IMG/VR virus record: IMGVR_UViG_3300037584_000216
Location: 1-30,111 of that record
Source of the DNA: a virus
Direction: 5' to 3' (one strand)
Length of the DNA stretch: 30,111 nucleotides
The notes beneath the pieces were generated by a model. That model saw only the letters and a program-made list of their open reading frames with translations. It was not told where the DNA came from and ran no database searches. Below are positions 16,998 to 24,373 of this stretch, piece by piece (position 1 is the stretch's first letter; each line of letters begins with the position of its first letter). A program made the translations under genes and the position numbers.

Positions 16998-18217
16998 CCT
17001 TCGTACCTCGCTGTCTGATAGTTTAACTCTACGTGCAGTTGCCCATGCCAACCGTTCAACTTGTTCTTTACAACATTGACATGTCGTATGGGGCTGTCTT
17101 CTTCCTGCCCCTCTACAGACGGTGACTTACCAATCAATAGCATCAGGTCAGCCTCTGCTGCCTTACCTGTACGTGAGCCTTCCATCATGGATTGGTTCAG
17201 TGTGGTGCGACCTTCTGCCTCAGCAGACAACTGTGACATATAGAATACAGCACAGTCATACGTCTTGGCAATCTGCCTTGCATACATAGCACATGCTTTT
17301 AGTGCCTCGTCCTGTCGGGCAAATGAACCCTCAACAGAGAACTTGTCACCCATGTCTAGCACAAGTATGTCTGGCTTGTATGACTTGCATACGGACTCTA
17401 CCCATGCCATGTCACGTCCACCTGCTTCTTTAATCTTGATGTTGTCCATCACAGGTTTGTACATAGCTTGTGCCTTTGACATATCATCACGTATCTCACG
17501 GGCTGTCATGCCACAGGCGGCAGTCAGATACCTAGCACCAACACGATGAGTAGGCTCTTCGTTACACAACACAATGCATCGTGCGCCTTGGTGGGCAAAC
17601 CCACCCGGTGCAGCAATCAAGCTGGCATGAAAGGATGTCTTACCAGTGTTTGGTCTTGCGCCTACTTCAATAAGCTGACCACCACTGACGCCCTCTACCT
17701 TACGTGTTATGCTAGGTATGTTGAATGTCCAACGTGCTTCCAACTCAGCTTTAGCCATGAGTGTTTCAATACTGATGTCATCCCACTCAATGTTAAGATT
17801 AGGAATGAAGTCATCACCATAACGCTCAAGCAGGTTGCGTAGCTTCTCAAGAGTAGCCGCATCACCATTGACCATATCAAAGCCAATGTTAGCTACGTCC
17901 TCACCTACTACCTGCTGGAATAGTTTGGACAGCACCTCTTGTGCTACGTCACCACCCATTGGGTCTTCCTTCTTGATAGACGCAAACAGAGATGCATAGG
18001 CTTGCTTCTGTGCTGTAGTCAGCGTTGGATTGTCTGACATGAACAGTGCTTCAATCTCATCTGGATTGACGGTACGTTCATACCTATCCATTGCTTTATC
18101 AATAGCCTGTTTAATCTTACGTACATCCTTACTGAACAGGCGGTCTGGACATTTAGAACCACGATGGTCATCGTAGAACGACTTGTCCATAAGGCTACGT
18201 ACTAATGCTAATTCCAT
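16994..18217 (-). CDS. DnaB/gp4-type replicative DNA helicase
   Basis: 407 residues, RecA-fold hexameric helicase expected to unwind DNA ahead of the polymerase with ATP. Visible motifs: Walker A GARPNTGKTS (residues 186-195, K193), Walker B DILVLDMGD (283-291), a sensor-like Gln in MSQLSAE (Q329) and a likely arginine finger region RHVNVVKNKLNG. The N-terminal ~150 residues are helical with no zinc site, so primase activity is in the separate gene just upstream, which it overlaps by ten bases. GGAG seven bases before the ATG supports the start. The T7 gp4 functions are therefore split into two proteins. Confidence 0.92.
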   Translation of the reverse strand: MELALVRSLMDKSFYDDHRGSKCPDRLFSKDVRKIKQAIDKAMDRYERTVNPDEIEALFMSDNPTLTTAQKQAYASLFASIKKEDPMGGDVAQEVLSKLFQQVVGEDVANIGFDMVNGDAATLEKLRNLLERYGDDFIPNLNIEWDDISIETLMAKAELEARWTFNIPSITRKVEGVSGGQLIEVGARPNTGKTSFHASLIAAPGGFAHQGARCIVLCNEEPTHRVGARYLTAACGMTAREIRDDMSKAQAMYKPVMDNIKIKEAGGRDMAWVESVCKSYKPDILVLDMGDKFSVEGSFARQDEALKACAMYARQIAKTYDCAVFYMSQLSAEAEGRTTLNQSMMEGSRTGKAAEADLMLLIGKSPSVEGQEEDSPIRHVNVVKNKLNGWHGQLHVELNYQTARYEG

Positions 18218-18990
18218 GCTGTATCTCCTATGTGGGTTAGTTGTTCGATATCTTCTTCTCTACGGTATTTCAAATCGTCTGTCAAGCGAAGGACACGGAC
18301 ATCATCCACATATCCTCTGAGTTCCTTCGCCATTGATAATGTCTTGGGCAGTGCATCGGGGTCTAGTGCTATGACTGCCGTTGAGAACTGTGAAAGATAC
18401 TGCCTGTGGCTGGAAGATAATGACGTACCCAACACAGCAACCCCACACAATACATCATTGCCCACTATGGCTGCACTCACACAGTCCTCAACAACTACAG
18501 CGACTTTACCACACCCGAAGGTATAAGGCAAGCCACTATTTCCATATCGCTTCCATTTAGGTAAGCGTTTCATTACAGAACGACCTGTAGCATCAACCAT
18601 CTTGCCGTTGTGTATGACAGGGAATACAATCCTGTCTTCCTTCACATCGTACATCAGGCCATGCCCTTCCATGTCCAAGCCCCAAGTCGCACAAAACCTA
18701 TCAATGTATACGTTTGTGTGATTAGTCACCACGTATGGCGGTAACTCGAACTTGTCCTCTGCGAATCGCTCGACATCCTTTATTGTATTACGTATGTCAT
18801 CAGCAGTCAGGTGTACCTTCTTGCCGCCTGATACGTTACAGGATGCCTTGTAACAGTTCCATACAAGAGAACCCATGTTATTAGTCACTGTAAATGTTTT
18901 ATAGCCATTACACTCTGGACAATTCATTCTTTTTGTATGTCCATTAGGTATATCTATATCACTTATAGTGTTTAATATATTATTATACAT
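18208..18990 (-). CDS. DNA primase, zinc ribbon plus TOPRIM
   Basis: 260 residues. The N-terminal zinc ribbon is C24, C27 (CPEC) with C46 and C51, matching T7 gp4 and DnaG-type primases that read the priming site. The TOPRIM core shows VVVEDCVSAA (E168) and ALDPDA (D210, D212), the metal-binding residues for RNA primer synthesis. There is no helicase domain; that is the next gene. AAGGAG precedes the ATG. A sigma70-like promoter lies about 30 bases upstream in the end of the integrase gene. Function assignment is firm. Confidence 0.92.
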   Translation of the reverse strand: MYNNILNTISDIDIPNGHTKRMNCPECNGYKTFTVTNNMGSLVWNCYKASCNVSGGKKVHLTADDIRNTIKDVERFAEDKFELPPYVVTNHTNVYIDRFCATWGLDMEGHGLMYDVKEDRIVFPVIHNGKMVDATGRSVMKRLPKWKRYGNSGLPYTFGCGKVAVVVEDCVSAAIVGNDVLCGVAVLGTSLSSSHRQYLSQFSTAVIALDPDALPKTLSMAKELRGYVDDVRVLRLTDDLKYRREEDIEQLTHIGDTAWN

Positions 18991-18993
18991 GTA

Positions 18994-19893
18994 TCACTCT
19001 CCTTGTCGGCACTTGTATGTGCTTATATCATGCATTTCACGTGCTGTCAATGCGTAATCTGCACTAGCAAAAGTATTTTTCATGTACGGTTTAACAGACT
19101 GTGGGTTACTATGTCCTGTAACCGACATGATTTGTGCCATACCGACACCTGCTTCTACCATTTCAGTTGTACCTGTCCTACGTAAGTCCATCAACCGTAT
19201 CTCCTCAGACAGCCCTGCAAGCCTCATCACTTGCCGACCTGCTTTGGACAGTCTATCTATACTGTACGGATGATAAACGCCACCAGAGGGGCGTGGACGA
19301 GGAGCAACGTACTGTTGAAAGCCAAAGTCATCTTTCTGTTGTACCAGCATCTCTGTAAGGTCATCACTGATAGGCAGTGTTACCTCTGCCCTACGCTTTG
19401 ACTGTTCAAGATACAGCTTCTGCTTGTCCAAGTCTACAACATCCCATGTAAGTAATCGCATGTCACCCAAACGCTGACACCACTCGTATGCCATGTGAAC
19501 TATCATTCCAATGTTACGATAGGCAAAGTCACCATAACAGAATGACAGGAACTTCTGTATGTCATCCTCTGTCCATACAACCTTTCGTTGTTTAGGTGAT
19601 TTACGCTTGATGTTAGCAAACGGATTGACAGTAGCATACTCCATCTCCATTGCGTACCTGTATACAAGTGATGATACAGTACACACATGATTGGCAAACG
19701 TGATGCCACGCTTCACCCATTCTTCGTATGCGTGTTTGGCTTGCTTGCTTGTCACTTCGTTGTACAACTCATTGCCAAACTCACCGACCAGCACGTTGAG
19801 AAAGTATTGATAGTCTTTCTTAGACTTACCTCTCAACATACTGAAATCGTTGGAAGAATAGTATGTCAATACTAAATCTTCAACTGTTTTCAT
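18994..19893 (-). CDS. Tyrosine recombinase / integrase
   Basis: 299 residues from ATG 19893; in-frame ATGs at 19908 and 19950 are possible but run further into the HNH gene. It has an N-terminal helical core-binding domain and a C-terminal catalytic domain with R141 (CQRLGD), K166 (LEQSKRRAEV), R238 (MDLRRTGTTE), H261 (VTGHSNP) and the nucleophile Y270 (KPYMK). The usual His of the HxxR box is Met (M235), an unusual substitution. Such enzymes insert phage DNA at an att site or resolve multimers. The gene lies inside the replication operon with no recognisable tRNA-derived att sequence nearby, so lysogeny is possible but not proven. Confidence 0.9.
   Translation of the reverse strand: MKTVEDLVLTYYSSNDFSMLRGKSKKDYQYFLNVLVGEFGNELYNEVTSKQAKHAYEEWVKRGITFANHVCTVSSLVYRYAMEMEYATVNPFANIKRKSPKQRKVVWTEDDIQKFLSFCYGDFAYRNIGMIVHMAYEWCQRLGDMRLLTWDVVDLDKQKLYLEQSKRRAEVTLPISDDLTEMLVQQKDDFGFQQYVAPRPRPSGGVYHPYSIDRLSKAGRQVMRLAGLSEEIRLMDLRRTGTTEMVEAGVGMAQIMSVTGHSNPQSVKPYMKNTFASADYALTAREMHDISTYKCRQGE
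19022..19050 (-). promoter_or_regulatory. Sigma70-like promoter for primase-helicase-polymerase
   Basis: TTGACA (19045-19050, - strand), a 17-base spacer, and TATAAG (19022-19027, five of six matches). It is inside the 3' end of the integrase coding sequence and about 30 bases before the primase ATG, so the replication genes can be transcribed independently of the integrase. Confidence 0.65.
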
Positions 19894-20341
19894 TGTCAAA
19901 TATCCCATCCTTTCTTTGTTGTTGCGTGTGAATAGCGTGGCAATTAGCACACAAAATACGACACTTTGCTAACTCTTTTTTGATAGAAGCCAAACTATAT
20001 GTATACATTGCGCTGACCTCTTTGTATTTATCTTTAGGATGTATGTGGTCAAACTGTAACGCTGATGCGTTTTCTTTGTAACCACACTCAGAGCATCCCT
20101 TCATAGTTTTGTATCTGGTAAGCAACGCATAATTGTATTTGTATATTCGAGATGATATCTCACGCTTTACAACTTTTTCTTTTTCATAGTATTCAGGGGA
20201 CATCCACATCTCTCTTACATTGGAATGTTTATCTTTGTAGTATCTCCTGAATATATATCCGTCACTTCTAATGTCCCCCCTTCTAAGCGCAAGGCCAAGT
20301 GCCTCACGCTCCTCAGAAGATACTTTAGTTGGTTGTATCAT
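19880..20341 (-). CDS. HNH homing-type endonuclease
   Basis: 153 residues. The C-terminal half carries a zinc-bound HNH core: C83 and C86 (CSEC), D98-H99 (FDHIHP), then C131 and C134 (CANCHAIHT) with N133 and H138. The N-terminal ~75 residues are basic and probably bind DNA. It sits between the DUF932 and integrase genes and overlaps both slightly (ATGA with the upstream stop, 14 bases with the integrase). No intron or intein split is seen in either neighbour. A free-standing homing endonuclease is most likely. Confidence 0.87.
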   Translation of the reverse strand: MIQPTKVSSEEREALGLALRRGDIRSDGYIFRRYYKDKHSNVREMWMSPEYYEKEKVVKREISSRIYKYNYALLTRYKTMKGCSECGYKENASALQFDHIHPKDKYKEVSAMYTYSLASIKKELAKCRILCANCHAIHTQQQRKDGIFDNENS

Positions 20342-21186
20342 GCTGCAATCAACTCCTTGAATGGCTTGCTTTCAATCCACTGTGACACCTTGCTCTCACG
20401 TTGGAACATGGACACAGCACCTGTATCCTTGCCAGTGTTACGTAGGTTGAAACCATTACGCTCATCAGCATAGCTGGCATAGTTGGTAAAGGCAGAGTAC
20501 AATGACCAGACATTCTGCCCACGCACACTCGCCTCTTGATTGTATAACCCAAACATCTTCTCTGCCATGCGGTCAGACTTCAGCAGGGTATCAAGCATAG
20601 ACTTGACATCACCCCGGTACAGAGGCTTGTTAGCCCAGCCCTGTAGACGCTCTGACTGTGCATAGAACGACTGTGTAGATTCACGTAGGTCACGAATGAA
20701 CCTGTCCATTGTAAAGTTAGCAGTGTTCTTTCTGCGTACCTTGTCATGCTCACCACGTATCATTCCATTAGTGCAGAAGAAATCTATAGCACCGAAGAAT
20801 GTCTGGTTAGAACAGCTACCGTCAATCCCATGCAAAGCAATGATACGCTGTGCAATAGTTGTGGTATGCTTGTCTGTCTCAATACGAGCAGTCACATTAG
20901 GCAGGGTCATGTCAAGCATAGCCCATGCGTTCTGCCTAGCACTACGCCACTTCATGTTCATGTCTTCACACTGAGCCGCACCCAAGTTCTCAGTCACAGT
21001 GTCATGGACACCCTCAAAGAACTCTGTGTGTGATGCACAGTTGAATGTGTCACCTACGACACCGATGTATTCACCAGTGTCACCATTGATTACATACTTT
21101 TTGTCCTTCACCTTTGTAGGTTCAAACGCTACAGTGAAGTCTAGGTTTTCAGGAATCATGTCCTGCATTGGAAAATCAAACGGCAT
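20338..21186 (-). CDS. DUF932 phage/plasmid-like protein
   Basis: 282 residues. Blocks such as FNCASHTEFFEGV, TIAQRIIALHGIDGSC, FFCTNGMIRGE and SLYSAFTNYASYADER match the DUF932 family, found in many phages and plasmids and usually expressed early. Its biochemical role is unknown; the charged helical middle and the near-repair or replication placement suggest nucleic-acid handling. GGAG lies seven bases before the ATG and a sigma70-like promoter lies upstream. It marks the boundary between the small-gene region and the replication genes. Confidence 0.82.
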   Translation of the reverse strand: MPFDFPMQDMIPENLDFTVAFEPTKVKDKKYVINGDTGEYIGVVGDTFNCASHTEFFEGVHDTVTENLGAAQCEDMNMKWRSARQNAWAMLDMTLPNVTARIETDKHTTTIAQRIIALHGIDGSCSNQTFFGAIDFFCTNGMIRGEHDKVRRKNTANFTMDRFIRDLRESTQSFYAQSERLQGWANKPLYRGDVKSMLDTLLKSDRMAEKMFGLYNQEASVRGQNVWSLYSAFTNYASYADERNGFNLRNTGKDTGAVSMFQRESKVSQWIESKPFKELIAA

Positions 21187-21227
21187 ATCATATCTCCTTC
21201 TGTTTGTTAAATGTCAACTGATAGTTA

Positions 21228-21256
21228 GTTGTATATGTTTTATTTATCATTGTCAA
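21228..21256 (-). promoter_or_regulatory. Sigma70-like promoter upstream of the DUF932 gene
   Basis: TTGACA (21251-21256, - strand), 17-base AT-rich spacer, TACAAC (21228-21233, four of six matches). It spans the end of the 21240-21473 gene and the 53-base gap before the DUF932 start at 21186. A second TTGACA nearer the gene (21211-21216) has no well-spaced -10 box. Confidence 0.5.
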
Positions 21257-21473
21257 GTTCTTCAAGCACATAGTCTGCATAATACTTTGGTCTGCCTTCA
21301 TCATCCATCTGAGGTACAAACTTCATCACTCTGTGTAGTAAACATTCAATTTTTTCTAGCTTACCTACATCAGACATCCATAAATCACTACACTCATGTA
21401 ATGTCTGAACTATATTCTTCACGTCATTGTGAGCATTAAGAAACTCAACTCTTTCTTCGTGTGTTATATTCAT
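21240..21473 (-). CDS. Small phage protein of unknown function
   Basis: 77 residues, helical and acidic, beginning MNITHEERVEFLNAHNDV and ending LEELDNDK. GGAG lies seven bases before the ATG. The start overlaps the upstream stop (ATGA). A sigma70-like promoter lies about 42 bases upstream inside the previous gene. No family recognised. Confidence 0.62.
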   Translation of the reverse strand: MNITHEERVEFLNAHNDVKNIVQTLHECSDLWMSDVGKLEKIECLLHRVMKFVPQMDDEGRPKYYADYVLEELDNDK

Positions 21474-21982
21474 GCTACTTCTCCTTTCATCCAGTTAGGC
21501 ATACTACGTCCTTTGTTATACCTTGCGAACTTCATCTTGTCAACTGTGTAGAACGCACGATATGCAGCGATAGGCCATTTCTCATCTGTCTTTAGATGGT
21601 CAAGGCCACTGAAGCATTGTGGGTGTGGTGTCAAGCCACCTGCAAATGACCACGGCATGAACTGTCGGCAGTTGAGCAATGCCTCTCTATGCTTAGATGC
21701 ACCATGAACCTTGCCATACCTATGAGTGTACTCCTTTAACATTGCGTCATATAACTGCCAAGCAAATGTGTAATTGGAACGATTACGCATAGACCACAGG
21801 GTGCATGGATGCTTCTGATGCACAGGTTTATACAGTCCATACTCCTCTGCTATGTCAGGGCGATGATGCCATACGCTAGTGCATAGCATCTGTGCTTCTT
21901 CAAGCGGCATCTTCACAATGTGTTGGTCACACAATGACTTGGCTATTGCATCAGGGTGATGCTCAATCAAAAATCTATTCAT
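21470..21982 (-). CDS. Conserved phage protein, function unknown
   Basis: 170 residues from ATG 21982, supported by AGGAG seven bases upstream; the longer reading frame up to 22084 has no site and overlaps the next gene. The blocks SLCDQHIVKMPLEEAQMLC, HPCTLWSMRNRSNY and EYTHRYGKVHGASKH are typical of a protein widespread in marine T4-like and T7-like phages. Several conserved His, Cys and Glu residues could form a metal site, but no catalytic assignment can be made from sequence alone. Confidence 0.72.
   Translation of the reverse strand: MNRFLIEHHPDAIAKSLCDQHIVKMPLEEAQMLCTSVWHHRPDIAEEYGLYKPVHQKHPCTLWSMRNRSNYTFAWQLYDAMLKEYTHRYGKVHGASKHREALLNCRQFMPWSFAGGLTPHPQCFSGLDHLKTDEKWPIAAYRAFYTVDKMKFARYNKGRSMPNWMKGEVA
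21515..21543 (-). promoter_or_regulatory. Sigma70-like promoter inside the 3' end of the 170-residue gene
   Basis: TTGACA (21538-21543, - strand), 17-base spacer, TATAAC (21515-21520, five of six matches), about 42 bases upstream of the ATG at 21473. It lies wholly within the coding sequence of the upstream gene (codons for DKMKFARYNK). Confidence 0.6.
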
Positions 21983-22199
21983 TTGTACACTCCTTTTTCC
22001 CTGCGCAGTCCGTTGGATAGCACTGAATAAGTATCTTATAATACTTGTTCTGGTTATTGTGACTCCACATTTCTTCATGCGCAAAAAACTCGCACTGTTC
22101 TTGTGATAGGGTCTCTCTCAGAATGGATTGATTGCCAACAAACTCCCACTCTACACCTGTATGACCCCACATACTTATAACAAGGGCAAACTCTTTCAT
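21975..22199 (-). CDS. Small conserved phage protein
   Basis: 74 residues starting MKEFALVISMWGHTGVEWEFVGNQ, with four Cys overall. The N-terminal pattern (LVISxWGxTGxEWxxxGNQ) resembles short hypothetical proteins of marine phages. AAGGA lies seven bases before the ATG, whose bases overlap the upstream stop (ATGA). It overlaps the downstream gene by eight bases. Function unknown. Confidence 0.66.
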   Translation of the reverse strand: MKEFALVISMWGHTGVEWEFVGNQSILRETLSQEQCEFFAHEEMWSHNNQNKYYKILIQCYPTDCAGKKECTNE

Positions 22200-22342
22200 C
22201 CCATTATCCTTTCTATAATCCCAACTATAGCTACATAAAACATGTAACTAAATGCAGACCAGATTACAATGAACCCGACAATGCTAGTGTCACAGTAGCC
22301 ATAGTCATCCTTTAGTCCTAGCTTTCTCAACAGTTTATCCAT
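22196..22342 (-). CDS. 48-residue single-span membrane protein
   Basis: Encodes MDKLLRKLGLKDDYGYCDTS and then a hydrophobic span (IVGFIVIWSAFSYMFYVAIVGII) ending ERIMG. The N-terminus is basic, so an N-in orientation is expected. Start overlaps the upstream gene by eight bases, and the stop overlaps the next start (ATGA). GGAG lies about ten bases before the ATG. No homologue is recognised. Confidence 0.6.
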   Translation of the reverse strand: MDKLLRKLGLKDDYGYCDTSIVGFIVIWSAFSYMFYVAIVGIIERIMG

Positions 22343-22481
22343 CGTGTTCTCTCTCCTTCAGTTTTCTTTTGCCATCCTGCCACCACTGAATACGTGCCTT
22401 GATAGCTTCTTCCTCACAAGGGCCACAGGTATGCGTCAGTCTACCACGTTCATCATACGTGCAGTCTTTGCACTTACTCAT
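22335..22481 (-). CDS. 48-residue zinc-ribbon-like protein
   Basis: Encodes MSKCKDCTYDERGRLTHTCGPCEEE followed by a charged helix. Two CxxC pairs (C4/C7 and C19/C22) could hold one zinc ion. The start overlaps the end of the upstream membrane-protein gene. Small zinc-ribbon proteins of phages often bind nucleic acid or host enzymes, but nothing specific is visible here. Confidence 0.58.
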   Translation of the reverse strand: MSKCKDCTYDERGRLTHTCGPCEEEAIKARIQWWQDGKRKLKEREHDG

Positions 22482-22755
22482 GCTCTCCACCATTGCCTCG
22501 GCCTAGCCCACCAAAATACTGTGGCCTATGCTTGGCTGTTTCAAACACACCAACTGTAATGAACACACCTGCAATCACAACTGCATGTATTGCGGCACTG
22601 ATACCAAAGGCAACAATGCTACCAAGATACATGCTGAATATGATGCACCACATCCATGCCAGCACTTGCATAATCATGTGACGTGTGTTCGTGTCAGGTA
22701 TGTTACGCAATGGATTGTGTCTACTGTCCATGATTAGTTTGTATAAGTTAGTCAT
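22474..22755 (-). CDS. Small polytopic membrane protein
   Basis: 93 residues from ATG 22755, chosen because AGGAG lies seven bases upstream; a longer frame exists to 22770. Residues ~28-45 and ~48-72 are hydrophobic (VLAWMWCIIFSMYLGSIVAF and AIHAVVIAGVFITVGVF), giving two predicted membrane helices. The C-terminus is polar and ends GNGGEHE. Unknown function; early membrane proteins of phages may alter host envelope or block superinfection. Confidence 0.62.
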   Translation of the reverse strand: MTNLYKLIMDSRHNPLRNIPDTNTRHMIMQVLAWMWCIIFSMYLGSIVAFGISAAIHAVVIAGVFITVGVFETAKHRPQYFGGLGRGNGGEHE

Positions 22756-22879
22756 CTGCTTTCTCCTCACGTTTTATCTCATTGCTACACACATAGCATA
22801 CCAGCTTGTGTGCATACAGCAACCATTCCACAGGTATGTACATCACATTTTTACAATGCTCACAGGTATGTTTAGTCAT
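22748..22879 (-). CDS. 43-residue zinc-ribbon-like protein
   Basis: Encodes MTKHTCEHCKNVMYIPVEWL, then LLYAHKLVCYVCSNEIKREE. Two CxxC pairs (C6/C9 and C28/C31) suggest a zinc knuckle. GGAG lies six bases before the ATG. It overlaps the downstream gene by eight bases and the upstream one by four (ATGA). Function unknown. Confidence 0.6.
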   Translation of the reverse strand: MTKHTCEHCKNVMYIPVEWLLYAHKLVCYVCSNEIKREEKADD

Positions 22880-22974
22880 TTGTCTCTCCATCCTATGTAT
22901 AGCATTACAAATATACCTGCTAGGTATGTCAACAATAGTCCTATGTTAAACATCTCTGCACCTGTCATCATCAT
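22876..22974 (-). CDS. 30-32-residue membrane peptide
   Basis: Frame MMMTGAEMFN followed by a hydrophobic run (IGLLLTYLAGIFVMLYIGW) and RDK. Three ATGs in a row make the start uncertain; AGGAG is seven bases before the third (22968). A single-span peptide is predicted. Its gene overlaps its neighbours by four and 29 bases, as is usual in this cluster. Confidence 0.48.
   Translation of the reverse strand: MMMTGAEMFNIGLLLTYLAGIFVMLYIGWRDK
22904..22932 (-). promoter_or_regulatory. Possible sigma70-like promoter within the micro-ORF cluster
   Basis: TTGACA (22927-22932, - strand), 17-base spacer, TGTAAT (22904-22909, five of six matches), upstream of the zinc-ribbon gene starting at 22879. It overlaps a coding peptide, so a chance match is more likely than for the other promoters. 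Confidence 0.35.
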
Positions 22975-23194
22975 TCTCCTGTTCAAATAATTCATGTGGG
23001 ATTGTATCCCATTCATCTCGCCTCATGCGGAACTTGATAAGTTCAATAGGTATGCAAACTCGCACCCACTTTCTACCTACCACAGCCCACACAAGTCGAG
23101 TGCCACAACGAGGCCACTTCACGTTATACAAGTCTACCTTGTACAGCTTGGCCTTAGACCATGTAGCTTCCACAGGTTTAGGTGTGCTAGCCAT
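22946..23194 (-). CDS. Small basic phage protein
   Basis: 82 residues from ATG 23194 (GGGAG seven bases upstream); a TTG at 23200 is rejected. The middle block LYKVDLYNVKWPRCGTRLVWAVVGRKWVRVCIP looks beta-stranded and basic, and the C-terminus is acidic (EQENDDDRCRD). It could bind nucleic acid. No family recognised. Confidence 0.6.
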   Translation of the reverse strand: MASTPKPVEATWSKAKLYKVDLYNVKWPRCGTRLVWAVVGRKWVRVCIPIELIKFRMRRDEWDTIPHELFEQENDDDRCRDV

Positions 23195-23360
23195 AATCAA
23201 ACTCCCACCTTTTCTGTGCCAACTTTACAGCTTCACTATGCACAAATTTCATATACTCTCTGACATTTTCTGCTGGCACACGGGGGTTGTCATTTAGTAT
23301 CTGAACATACGCCTCATCATACAAGCGTTCCATGATTTCATCATTCTGTGCATTGCTCAT
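23187..23360 (-). CDS. 57-residue helical phage protein
   Basis: Encodes MSNAQNDEIMERLYDEAYVQ, continuing as an amphipathic, charged helical protein and ending KRWEFDYG. GGAG lies eight bases before the ATG, and the start overlaps the previous stop (ATGA). It overlaps the downstream gene by eight bases. Codon structure and coupling support a real gene; function unknown. Confidence 0.6.
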   Translation of the reverse strand: MSNAQNDEIMERLYDEAYVQILNDNPRVPAENVREYMKFVHSEAVKLAQKRWEFDYG

Positions 23361-23533
23361 CAGTCATACTCCTTCACATAATCAAACTCAATGTGTTTGT
23401 TTGGGTGTAATGCTTGTGCCATGTCTAGCACATGTTCTACTGCATTTTTCCAGCCACTTTCTTCTAAGGCTTGAGGGTGGACGTTTACACGCCCACGCTC
23501 TGCACCAACTGTAATACCTACTTCCCAGTACAT
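23360..23533 (-). CDS. 57-residue phage protein
   Basis: Encodes MYWEVGITVGAERGRVNVHP and ends HIEFDYVKEYD. The strand-rich N-terminus plus a central helix suggests a small alpha-beta fold. The ATG overlaps the upstream stop (TAATG) and the stop overlaps the next start. No recognisable family. Confidence 0.58.
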   Translation of the reverse strand: MYWEVGITVGAERGRVNVHPQALEESGWKNAVEHVLDMAQALHPNKHIEFDYVKEYD

Positions 23534-23919
23534 TATGCCACCGCCTTTCTTGCTTTACCACGGCCTTGTCTGGCAAGGTCACGCAGATTGTTGATAGTTA
23601 CACTGCCAATCTCTACAGTCACAGGTCTGTCTGTGTTCTTACTACGTACAGCCTTGCCCAATTCCTTGTGCATAGCGTCCAAGAATACACCAGCAACAGC
23701 CTCTGTTGTGTACTGTAAGTAACCGCCACAGTCAGCCTTTGCTTCACGAGCATACTTCAGCATGATGTTGTAGAAGTTGTAACGGCCTAGCTTCACGCCA
23801 TGATACTGCTGATACAATGCCTCTACCTTAGACAGCTTACGCTCAATTTCTGGTGATGCAAGCACCTGTCCTGTCATACCTGTTGAACGCTGGTGAAATG
23901 TGATTGTTTGAATAGTCAT
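23533..23919 (-). CDS. Phage protein with basic C-terminus, function unknown
   Basis: 128 residues. Mostly helical (PEIERKLSKVEALYQQYHGV, YNFYNIMLKYAREA) with a basic Lys/Arg-rich end (LARQGRGKARKAVA) that may bind nucleic acid. GGAG lies eight bases before the ATG. One of the conserved palindromes sits 29 bases upstream of the start codon, inside the preceding gene. It overlaps the next start by one base. No family recognised. Confidence 0.62.
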   Translation of the reverse strand: MTIQTITFHQRSTGMTGQVLASPEIERKLSKVEALYQQYHGVKLGRYNFYNIMLKYAREAKADCGGYLQYTTEAVAGVFLDAMHKELGKAVRSKNTDRPVTVEIGSVTINNLRDLARQGRGKARKAVA

Positions 23920-23932
23920 AGTAATATCTCCT

Positions 23933-24373
23933 TTACCGTTGGTTAGTTAGTCCAACATTGGACTTGTTGGGGTTGGTTCTAATTGCCCACATACTAGGGC
24001 CGTTTGGCCCTTTACCTGCTGTGACAACGTAGGCATCTGTCACAGGTATCTCATCCTTTGCAGTCACAAAGCTGTCATACTTGTAAGGATTGTATGTCAC
24101 CTTCTCTGCACCTTTAAAAATGGTGGCAACACCATTGTTCAGGCTAATACGTCCTGTCACAAAGGCATGTACATTCTTCTTGCCCTCTCGCAGGACACGC
24201 TGTCTGCCACCTTGTCTGACAACAAACTTGGCATCAGCTAGAGTGAAGCCTTTCATATGTGTAACCACACGGCCTGTCTTGCAGTCCTGTACTGAGTAGC
24301 ACTTCTTGTGCAGGTTCCAATATACACGCACTCTCTGTGTGTAGCCGTCCTTATCCCATGTAAGTCTGTTCAT
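23933..24373 (-). CDS. Conserved phage protein of unknown function
   Basis: 146 residues. Blocks RVYWNLHKKCYSVQDCKTGRVV and FVVRQGGRQRVLREGKKNVHAFV are strongly patterned and basic, resembling a family of hypothetical proteins in marine phages. The C-terminal K-S-N-V-G-L is encoded by the palindrome and may be an accident of that site. GGAG lies eight bases before the ATG; the start overlaps the previous stop (ATGA). Possibly nucleic-acid binding; not established. Confidence 0.63.
   Translation of the reverse strand: MNRLTWDKDGYTQRVRVYWNLHKKCYSVQDCKTGRVVTHMKGFTLADAKFVVRQGGRQRVLREGKKNVHAFVTGRISLNNGVATIFKGAEKVTYNPYKYDSFVTAKDEIPVTDAYVVTAGKGPNGPSMWAIRTNPNKSNVGLTNQR
23949..23964. repeat. Palindrome copy 1 (AGTCCAACATTGGACT)
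   Basis: Perfect match to the 16-base inverted repeat: arms AGTCCAA and TTGGACT around CA. It lies inside the last codons of the 146-residue gene (encoding K-S-N-V-G-L) and 29 bases upstream of the ATG at 23919. As RNA it can fold into a six-pair stem with an AUGU loop. Confidence 0.88.

Noticed and set aside
19880-20341. HNH gene as part of a group I intron or intein
   Set aside because: Neither neighbouring gene is interrupted and no intron boundaries are seen; it behaves as a free-standing gene.
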